DNA from: Thermoplasmata archaeon
Lineage (GTDB): Archaea > Thermoplasmatota > Thermoplasmata > Halarchaeoplasmatales > Halarchaeoplasmataceae
DNA length: 37,446 nt
Assembly (NCBI GenBank): GCA_003553085.1
Contig: PUPH01000034.1
Location: 1-37,446, forward strand
Direction of reading: 5' to 3'
This document shows positions 9,780-17,303 of this stretch, in pieces (position 1 is the first letter of the stretch; every line of letters begins with the position of its first letter). Under the pieces are notes generated by a model that saw only the letters and a program-made list of their open reading frames with translations, was not told where the DNA came from and searched no databases. The translations under genes were made by a program, and so were the position numbers.

Positions 9780-10280
9780 TCACCCGATTATGCCGTATGC
9801 ATCACGTAAGACAGCGTCTGATAAAGATACGAGTTCTTCTCCGAAGCGACACATATCTTCTTCACTCTGTCTTTTACATTCTTCACAACCTTCCCCCTGG
9901 TTCAACGATCTATAAGAGGTGTAGTATGCCTCGAACACCTTATCCGGCTCGTCTGCAAAAGATCCATATATATCACCAAATATCTTCTTAGGTGATACAT
10001 CACAGTTTTTACATTCTTTACCCTTTGGGACTTTGGAAGAAACCCGGTCGATATCCTTACATAGATCCCCCAATCTTCCCAATATATCTACCACATTTCC
10101 AGTCAGTTGTGTTTCAACATCATCGGAAAAGACCATGTTGTCTATGTTATATTCGTCGCCCATGATCTTTATGACGTGAAAAAAACACTCTTTTAGGTCA
10201 AAACTCTCATCACATTCAAGGCAGTTTACCGTGATCCTTCTCCCTTCTATTCTATCATCGACGTTATATTCGCACTTCAT
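9780..10280 (-). CDS. Hypothetical CxxC protein, first gene of the secretion operon
   Basis: CLEC, CKNC and CEEC pairs; 4 nt spacing to the ATPase ORF. Confidence 0.65.
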   Translation of the reverse strand: MKCEYNVDDRIEGRRITVNCLECDESFDLKECFFHVIKIMGDEYNIDNMVFSDDVETQLTGNVVDILGRLGDLCKDIDRVSSKVPKGKECKNCDVSPKKIFGDIYGSFADEPDKVFEAYYTSYRSLNQGEGCEECKRQSEEDMCRFGEELVSLSDAVLRDAYGIIG

Positions 10281-10389
10281 TATATCGTCCTGTTACTTTA
10301 TGGGAGGTGGCGATGTGAGGAGCTATTAAAAGAGTTGCGCTGGTGATAGTACGAGTGAACAGTAAAATTTTTATCATATAACCTTTTGG

Positions 10390-10695
10390 ATGGATTCGAT
10401 TACCATGTACGCCGTATTTAAAGTTCCTGGAGATAAAAAAGACGTGATCCCGAAGGTGATATCTGACGAAACCGTCAGCAGACAGAGTTCCAGTATAAGG
10501 GATGGAGATAGCCTAGGCTTCGATAAAGAGATGACCTATGTGTTGATAGAGGGTAACGAGGATGGTGTCGAACTGGCAAAGGAATTGTTCTCTGAAAATG
10601 ACATAGACCCAATGGAAGATGATCAGGAAGTTTACGAAGCCATAAAGAAGGCTGATGAGGACGCAGCCGCAGGAGTAGGCACCATATTTGGCTGA
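10390..10695 (+). CDS. Small acidic hypothetical protein
   Basis: 101 aa ORF with an upstream A/T-rich promoter-like region and a downstream T-rich tract. Confidence 0.6.
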   Translation: MDSITMYAVFKVPGDKKDVIPKVISDETVSRQSSSIRDGDSLGFDKEMTYVLIEGNEDGVELAKELFSENDIDPMEDDQEVYEAIKKADEDAAAGVGTIFG

Positions 10696-10745
10696 TCACA
10701 AAAACCTTTTTTCCTTTTTTTGTTTCACGCTTGTACCATAATCTA

Positions 10746-10755
10746 CTTATATTTA
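10746..10755 (+). promoter_or_regulatory. TATA-box-like element (cttatattta) for the following surface protein gene
   Basis: About 32-41 nt upstream of ATG 10787; too close to the ORF-track ATG at 10760 for that to be the start. Confidence 0.45.
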
Positions 10756-10786
10756 GGATATGCTAAATCAGTACAAGGTGAAAAAG

Positions 10787-11791
10787 ATGAAAAAAACAAA
10801 CCTTAAGAAAACGTTCATCGTGCTGTTCCTCGCCACCTTGTTGGTAATGGGGTATTCCATAACACAAACCACTACAGCGAGCACCATAGAGGATGTAGAA
10901 GAATATATCGGCAACGCCAAAAATGCAGCAGCACATGGTTCTGCGACATTCTTAGAAGTTGAAGGTTACGAACCTTGGGCCGCATTGGTCGTGAACGCTG
11001 GAGATCCAAGAGGGGTCGATGAAGTTACGATCTCATTCGAGGAGGAGGTACTTCGGATAGAGGCAACGGACGGTAACTCAACCAACCACGTTTCCATTCT
11101 GATAAACAAGGCATTCGCAGACGAATATCTTGACGAATCGGAAGGTAATATCGATATTTCATTCAGCGACGCTGTCAACTACGAAGGAATAGATAAGTCC
11201 AACGAAAGTGCTGGACACGGAGCGGTATACGTATTTCATATAGAGCATTTCAGTACACAGTGGATAGATATGACTGCAGTTCCACCGAACGACTTTGAAC
11301 CACCGGTAGAAGGAGCACAAGCTTTCAGGAATCGCGCTAAAAACGCAGCAGCAGACGGTTCTGCAACATTTTTGAAAGTAGAGGGATACGAACCCTGGGC
11401 TGCATTGGTCGTGAACGCTGGAGATCCAAGAGGGGTCGATCTGGTAACGGTATCTTTTGAAGATGGTGTTCTACGTATAGAGGCCACAGACAGTAATTCT
11501 ACTAATCGAGCAGCGATCCTCATCAACAGAGCTTTTGCGGATGAGCATCTGGATGATTCTGAGGGAAATCTCGACATGTCTACAAGCGATGCCGTTAACT
11601 ATCAAGGTCTAGACAATTCAAATGCTAGTGCCGGCCACGCAGCAGCATATGTTTTTCACATAGAACACTTCAGTACTCAGTGGATAGAGATCGCTGCGGA
11701 AGAAGACGGGATACCTTATCCCGGAATTGTGTTCACTGGACTAGGTATCAGTATCGCAACGATATACTATCATAAACGACGAACGCGATAA
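10787..11791 (+). CDS. Secreted/cell-surface protein with two tandem ~130-aa domains and a C-terminal TM anchor
   Basis: Signal-like MKKTNLKKTFIVLFLATLLVMGYSITQT; duplicated 'AKNAAADGSATFLKVEGYEPWAALVVNAGDPRGVD...HIEHFSTQWI'; C-terminal hydrophobic segment + KRRTR. Confidence 0.75.
   Translation: MKKTNLKKTFIVLFLATLLVMGYSITQTTTASTIEDVEEYIGNAKNAAAHGSATFLEVEGYEPWAALVVNAGDPRGVDEVTISFEEEVLRIEATDGNSTNHVSILINKAFADEYLDESEGNIDISFSDAVNYEGIDKSNESAGHGAVYVFHIEHFSTQWIDMTAVPPNDFEPPVEGAQAFRNRAKNAAADGSATFLKVEGYEPWAALVVNAGDPRGVDLVTVSFEDGVLRIEATDSNSTNRAAILINRAFADEHLDDSEGNLDMSTSDAVNYQGLDNSNASAGHAAAYVFHIEHFSTQWIEIAAEEDGIPYPGIVFTGLGISIATIYYHKRRTR
10982..11020 (+). repeat. 39-bp perfect direct repeat, copy 1 (gcattggtcgtgaacgctggagatccaagaggggtcgat)
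   Basis: Identical to 11402..11440. Confidence 0.9.
11402..11440 (+). repeat. 39-bp perfect direct repeat, copy 2
   Basis: Identical to 10982..11020; offset 420 bp (140 codons). Confidence 0.9.
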
Positions 11792-11807
11792 AACCCTTTT
11801 CTCTTTC

Positions 11808-12734
11808 TTATTTTCCCGCCAACATGGTCACTTTAGCACGGTCACCGATATCTGGATCCTTCCTCAATCCCCACATTATATCCGCGTCCGGCGCCACATC
11901 ACGGAGTGTTTCAAGAGCATCTTGGGCCTCCATCTCCGCAGAACCAGTTCCACTGGTGACGACGGTAAGGATGGTGCTGTATCCATGCATATCTTCTAAC
12001 CATGGGGACCGGAGTGCTTCTCTAGCGGCGTACCTGCCTCTCTCTCTACCCTTACCGTATCCTGCACCGATATGAAAAACATCGTTACCAGAACAGAATT
12101 TCTTCAGATAAGGTACATCCTCTTTGGTAAGAACGGTGTTGAAATCTTGTATAGGCAGCCTGATGATCGTGTTCATGACCTCGAAGGCTTTGGTCATAGG
12201 GAGATGAGGATTCAACTTCAATAGCTTACTATTACTGAAACATCCCAATATGTCTGAGTACTTTTTTACCTCTGTTTTCGCTTCTCTAGCAAATTTCCTT
12301 CGATTTTCATTCTCTGTTTCGAAGGGCATAGCTATCAAAGAGATGATGAACAAATTCATATCATCAGCTAACTGAGCACATATTGGAGCGGACCAACTGC
12401 CGGTCTCTCCTCCGAGTCCGGATATCAAATAAAGGATCTCCGTCTGTTCTAATCTTCGTTTTATCTTTTCTTCAGAATGGCTTAAAGGTCTCATACTCAA
12501 AGGCGCTGCTGTTTCGTAAGCATCCCTCATATGATATTTTGATACCTCTATGAATGGTAATTTAGGTAACCTATCGGAAGACCCCACTTCGAACATATTG
12601 ATGTTGGAAAGTGTTTGATCTTCAACAAGTGTCGTTATTATGTTCCTTCCAGCTCCACCTACCCCCAAAGCCATCATCCTAGGTCTTTTTTTTGGTTCTA
12701 GTGATTCCGATCCAAATCTTTTGGTGCTTGCCAT
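11808..12734 (-). CDS. Divergent FtsZ/tubulin-superfamily protein
   Basis: GVGGAGRNII (T1-like), LISGLGGETGSWSAPICAQLADDMNLFIISLIAMPF (T4-like region), CFSNSKLLKL matching the FtsZ layout. Confidence 0.75.
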   Translation of the reverse strand: MASTKRFGSESLEPKKRPRMMALGVGGAGRNIITTLVEDQTLSNINMFEVGSSDRLPKLPFIEVSKYHMRDAYETAAPLSMRPLSHSEEKIKRRLEQTEILYLISGLGGETGSWSAPICAQLADDMNLFIISLIAMPFETENENRRKFAREAKTEVKKYSDILGCFSNSKLLKLNPHLPMTKAFEVMNTIIRLPIQDFNTVLTKEDVPYLKKFCSGNDVFHIGAGYGKGRERGRYAAREALRSPWLEDMHGYSTILTVVTSGTGSAEMEAQDALETLRDVAPDADIMWGLRKDPDIGDRAKVTMLAGK

Positions 12735-12772
12735 TTACTTTCAAGGGTACAAGGAGATAGCAAAATAAAAAT

Positions 12773-13174
12773 TTATTCATCGAAATAGGATTCATCGTCC
12801 ATACTTTGGACTTTGTTAGTGATTATGTATCCAGCCACAGCTCCGGATGCCGGTGAGATGAATGATGCGAGCACCGCAGCCTCAGTTCCCACCGTATAAA
12901 GTACAAAATAGGTTCCAATAAATAGACCTCCTATCAATCCAAAGAACACCCCTGACGGACTCTCATACATAGTAGAACCCAGAGTAGCTAATGAAAGGGA
13001 AACGATAAGGGATGCACCTACACCCGATAATATCCACCCTGACCATCCTTCTAGTCTCAAACCCAGTAAAAAGATGACTAAGGAGATTGCTATGATCGGC
13101 ACGACCATCATCCAGATGTGCTTATGTCCGATGAATGACTTTTTGAACCGACTTTTAATCGCTTTCATTCTCAT
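12773..13174 (-). CDS. Hypothetical membrane protein (about 4 TM segments)
   Basis: Alternating hydrophobic segments; ORF in a gap with no competing ORF. Confidence 0.6.
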   Translation of the reverse strand: MRMKAIKSRFKKSFIGHKHIWMMVVPIIAISLVIFLLGLRLEGWSGWILSGVGASLIVSLSLATLGSTMYESPSGVFFGLIGGLFIGTYFVLYTVGTEAAVLASFISPASGAVAGYIITNKVQSMDDESYFDE

Positions 13175-13281
13175 AGGTTATTACCATCAGTAGGGTAAAC
13201 GATGGATATATTTAATACTTAGTGAACTGGTTAACTCAGCACAAAATATAAAAGCCATGGATTTTTTAAATAGTAGTAGAT

Positions 13282-15855
13282 ATGCCTAACGAAAGAGATC
13301 TTCGCCAAGATGTAACAAATATCATGATTGTGATATTTTTCTTGATATCGCTACTTAGTTTAAATTATTTTTATCCATCGGTAAGGGGAGAGGAACCAAC
13401 TACCACGATCAGGATCGATGGTGATGAGGAACTAATTCAAGCATCTGAAGAATATGGGTGGTCCGGTGATGGGAGTTCGGAATCCCCGATAATGATATCC
13501 GATCTTGTCCTAGACTACGTAGGACCTGGGACGAGGATGTTCATCGGCAACACCTCTAAACACTTTATAATATACAACTGTACCTTTTCTGGAGGCTCAA
13601 GAACTCTATCAACATGGGATTATGGGGCAGGTTTGGAACTGTACAATGTAACCAATGGTACGATAGGTTCGAGTTCATTCGTAAGAAATCGTGTCGGTAT
13701 ACTCTTAAAAGAAGGGGACAACATAACGATAGAACAAAACGAATTTGAACGTAATACATATGGTATAATCTTTGATGGGACTGTTAGCAACACCGCTAGA
13801 TACAACACCTTCGATAGGTCAGGGTTTACATTCCAAGGAAACCGAGAAACGTTCGTTTCTCAACACCTGGTCAATAATACACTCGATGGAAGAGAGATAA
13901 TATACCTATCCAACGAAGATTTTTCAAATGATATCCTCTCCTTCGATGCAGGACAGCTGATACTTGCGAATGTGAGTCATGCAACAGTACGGGATATAGA
14001 ACTAAAAAACGCGGGAGTTATAGTAGCCTTTTCAACGGAGGTGCAGTTAGAGGAGTTCCATGTGAAAGAAAATCATGCAGAAGGCATACGGATATACCGA
14101 TCAGAGGGTATAAGCATATACGATTCAACCTTAGAAAATAATCAATACGGTATAAACATAATCACATCTTTATTCAATCGGATCGAAAACACAGTTCTCA
14201 GAGGAAACTCCCAGAACGGGATAGTGATAGATCAAGGATCTCATGATAATATTGTATCGAACAATACACTATCTAGAAACGGGATAACGATCCATCGGTC
14301 TGACAGGAATTTAATAAAAAATAATAGGATATTCAGATCTATCGGAGAGGGGATAGGTGTACTGCGAAATTCCCACGAGAATGTCATATATCTCAACGCT
14401 TTTTCATATAACAATCGGGCAAGAGAGAGCTACAATGAAAGCAGGATACAGGGGAGGGATGACACGGGTAACAACCAATGGAGCATGTCCGAAACTGGTA
14501 ATTATTGGAATGACTGGACAAGCCCGGATGAAGACGGAGACGGTATAGTTGATCAACCATATATGATCCGTGGAAGCGATGCAAAGGACCAATTTCCTTT
14601 GGTGAAACCACCGATGGAAGTGATATCTACACCACCGATGGATCTCAGGATATATCCTGGAAACTCGTCATTGGAGTTGAAATGGGAAACACCGAGTGAC
14701 GACGGAGGTGCGGAGATCAGCCATTTCAACCTATACCGTGGAGAGCATATCGAATCACAAACCCTCCTGACGGAAACGAATAAAACATCTTATATCGATA
14801 CCGATTTGACGAATGATATCCCTTACTTTTATCGAGTTTCCGCGGTAAACGAAGTTGGAGAAAGTGTTTCAACCCGGGTTGTCAAAGGGGTTCCAGATGG
14901 AACACCACCGAGTCTTGAAATAATGGAACCCAGCATGGATTCGTATCACAACGTAGAATACATCACGGTCAAATGGAATGCCTCGGATGAGAATTCAGGG
15001 ATAGACTACCACCAGATCCGTTTAGACGGGGAAGAATGGGTAGGGGTGGGACAGAATACAACTTATACATTAACGAATATAACAGAGGGCGAAAGGACCG
15101 TCAGGGTGAGAACTATCGATCACGCAGGTAATGAAGCGACAGAAAGCATACGTTTTATTATAGATAGGACTCCCCCTGAATTGATATATCAAGAACCTAC
15201 CGGTTATTCAGTAACTACCGATACCGATATTGGTATGGTCTTTTCAGAAAAAATGGATACTGAGACGGTGAACATCACAATCACCAGTGTTGACAACTTC
15301 ACATATGAATGGATCGATGAGGTATCTTTAAGATTGAACATTTCTGAAAGACTAGAATATGGTACTGAATATCGTGTGTACGTTAACGGGAGTGATCTGG
15401 CTGGGAACGAGATGGAGACATGGTCCTGGAATTTTACCACCAAAGACGGTGGAATAATCATCGGAAGGACGATCGACAAAGATGGTGATCCTATCGCGGG
15501 TGTTACCATACGTATAGGAGATATGGAATCTCTATCGGATAACGAAGGGAGGTTCAAATTTGAGACCTACTCGGGATCCCATAGGGTCCAGTTCACCAAA
15601 GATGGATTTGAGGATAAAGAGATTGATGTAGAGGTCATAGCTGGAGAAGAGAATGATATAGGAGATGTGACGTTGAGTGAGATACCATCTAGTTACGACC
15701 TGTTGCTGATAGTTGCGGCAGTGGTCGTATTAAGCACCGGTGGTATGGCTCTAGGCATATTTATCATACACGAAAAGAACAAGGAAGATTTAGACGACGA
15801 TCTTGAGTTCGAAGAGGATTATGCCGACGAAATACCCCCTGAGTTCTTAGAGTGA
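13282..15855 (+). CDS. Secreted NosD/parallel beta-helix repeat protein with fibronectin type III, Ig-like and carboxypeptidase-regulatory-like domains and C-terminal TM
   Basis: Repeated G/N-rich beta-helix rungs (NGTIGSSSFVRNRVGILL..., NRIENTVLRGNSQNGIVI...); FnIII-like PMDLRIYPGNSSLELKWETPSDDGGAEISHFNLYRG; KDGDPIAGVTIRIGDMESLSDNEGRF; terminal hydrophobic helix. Confidence 0.85.
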   Translation: MPNERDLRQDVTNIMIVIFFLISLLSLNYFYPSVRGEEPTTTIRIDGDEELIQASEEYGWSGDGSSESPIMISDLVLDYVGPGTRMFIGNTSKHFIIYNCTFSGGSRTLSTWDYGAGLELYNVTNGTIGSSSFVRNRVGILLKEGDNITIEQNEFERNTYGIIFDGTVSNTARYNTFDRSGFTFQGNRETFVSQHLVNNTLDGREIIYLSNEDFSNDILSFDAGQLILANVSHATVRDIELKNAGVIVAFSTEVQLEEFHVKENHAEGIRIYRSEGISIYDSTLENNQYGINIITSLFNRIENTVLRGNSQNGIVIDQGSHDNIVSNNTLSRNGITIHRSDRNLIKNNRIFRSIGEGIGVLRNSHENVIYLNAFSYNNRARESYNESRIQGRDDTGNNQWSMSETGNYWNDWTSPDEDGDGIVDQPYMIRGSDAKDQFPLVKPPMEVISTPPMDLRIYPGNSSLELKWETPSDDGGAEISHFNLYRGEHIESQTLLTETNKTSYIDTDLTNDIPYFYRVSAVNEVGESVSTRVVKGVPDGTPPSLEIMEPSMDSYHNVEYITVKWNASDENSGIDYHQIRLDGEEWVGVGQNTTYTLTNITEGERTVRVRTIDHAGNEATESIRFIIDRTPPELIYQEPTGYSVTTDTDIGMVFSEKMDTETVNITITSVDNFTYEWIDEVSLRLNISERLEYGTEYRVYVNGSDLAGNEMETWSWNFTTKDGGIIIGRTIDKDGDPIAGVTIRIGDMESLSDNEGRFKFETYSGSHRVQFTKDGFEDKEIDVEVIAGEENDIGDVTLSEIPSSYDLLLIVAAVVVLSTGGMALGIFIIHEKNKEDLDDDLEFEEDYADEIPPEFLE

Positions 15856-16295
15856 TGGATATGAAGAAAGGTTATTCGGGACCATATGTGAAAAAACAAG
15901 ATGAGGAGGTACTACTGCGTCTTAACAGGAGCCTACGATCAAGTGCACTTTGGATATTGTTCTCATCATTTTGGATATTCTTGGGACTTTTTTATCCGAT
16001 CTTACTCCTATTAGGCGTGATCATCTTGGCAGTCGTGTTCATTAAAACTTCGCTTTCAGAATATGTGATCACCGCCGAGGGGATATATGCTAAAGAATGG
16101 GTACTGCTGGATCGAAGATCGGGGTTTTTGCCATGGAAAGAAGTAGAAGAGGTTTCACTCAAAGTGAACAATATGGGGGGACTGTTGGGGTTTGGAGATG
16201 TAATAGTAGGTCCGTTTGGTGACGAACGGCTGATCTTGAAAGGTGTTGCAGAACCTAAAAAACTCGTCGATTATATCGAGGATAAAATGAGGTGA
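15855..16295 (+). CDS. Membrane protein with bacterial PH-like (bPH2/DUF304) domain
   Basis: Two TM segments followed by SEYVITAEGIYAKEWVLLDRRSGFLPWKEVEEVSLK; ATG overlaps the previous stop (TGATG). Confidence 0.7.
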   Translation: MDMKKGYSGPYVKKQDEEVLLRLNRSLRSSALWILFSSFWIFLGLFYPILLLLGVIILAVVFIKTSLSEYVITAEGIYAKEWVLLDRRSGFLPWKEVEEVSLKVNNMGGLLGFGDVIVGPFGDERLILKGVAEPKKLVDYIEDKMR

Positions 16296-16298
16296 AAC

Positions 16299-17243
16299 GT
16301 GGAAGATATTTACGCCACCGAAAGGCTAAAGTGGACTCTGATACGAGAAAACAAAGGTAAAGAACTGGATGAAGTGATAAAGGGAGAAGAGTGTGTTAAC
16401 GATATCGGTATGTTTTATCGTATCGTTAAAACATATGAGATCGATCTACGATTGCCACATCGGGAAGTGACCATAGATAGCATTTGTTCAGATCTTATAC
16501 TACTACCCGGTGTCGGTCCAGCCACTGCGGATTCTCTCAGAAAGAAGGGTATAACCAGCTTAAAAGATGTAATAGAAGATTCTAGATGGTGCGAACCTGC
16601 TAGAGATATACTCCAGATGATAGAAGATGATGATATCGCTTCTATCTTGTCAGTCGTAGAACGATGGCACAAGTTCAGTCATCCATCTTGTAATGCCCTA
16701 TTAGGGATGGCTGAGAAAGAGGATCTGCTATTCTTCGACATAGAAACCATGGGTTTACGGCATCGACCGCTTTTTCTTATAGGTGTAGGATACTTTGATG
16801 GTGATAACTTCGTGCTTGAGCAATTCTTGGCCAGAGATACCTCCGAAGAGAAAGCGGTGATACATGAGTTCTTGAATCAGTCGGCGACGTATGATATAAT
16901 GGTCAGTTTTAACGGCAGAAGTTTCGATGCTAGGTTCATCAGGGAGAGGATGGAACGGTACGATATGAATGGATTTAAGAGTATGCCACATTTTGATCTC
17001 CTCCACATGTCCCGGGGACGATGGGAACTCATCAACAATAAGTTATCCACCATAGAGGGTGAAGTACTTGGGGTGGAGAGAGATGTTGACATATCGAGTG
17101 CACTGGTACCACATTTTTACGAACTATTTCTACGTAGAAAAAATCCTGGGCCACTGATACCGATAATAGGGCACAATCAACAGGATATAGTATCCATGGT
17201 ACACCTGCTCGATATATTATGTAAGGGTCTTAAAGACCAGTGA
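16299..17243 (+). CDS. Helix-hairpin-helix + RNase H-like (YprB/DEDD) exonuclease-domain protein
   Basis: LPGVGPATADSLRKKGI HhH; LLFFDIETMGL, SFNGRSFDARFI, GHNQQDIVSMVHLL DEDD-like motifs; GTG start. Confidence 0.8.
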   Translation: MEDIYATERLKWTLIRENKGKELDEVIKGEECVNDIGMFYRIVKTYEIDLRLPHREVTIDSICSDLILLPGVGPATADSLRKKGITSLKDVIEDSRWCEPARDILQMIEDDDIASILSVVERWHKFSHPSCNALLGMAEKEDLLFFDIETMGLRHRPLFLIGVGYFDGDNFVLEQFLARDTSEEKAVIHEFLNQSATYDIMVSFNGRSFDARFIRERMERYDMNGFKSMPHFDLLHMSRGRWELINNKLSTIEGEVLGVERDVDISSALVPHFYELFLRRKNPGPLIPIIGHNQQDIVSMVHLLDILCKGLKDQ

Positions 17244-17303
17244 GAAAAAGTAGGAAAAATATTTATTTGATTGACATATAGTAAATGCATTGAAGGTGTT
17301 AGA

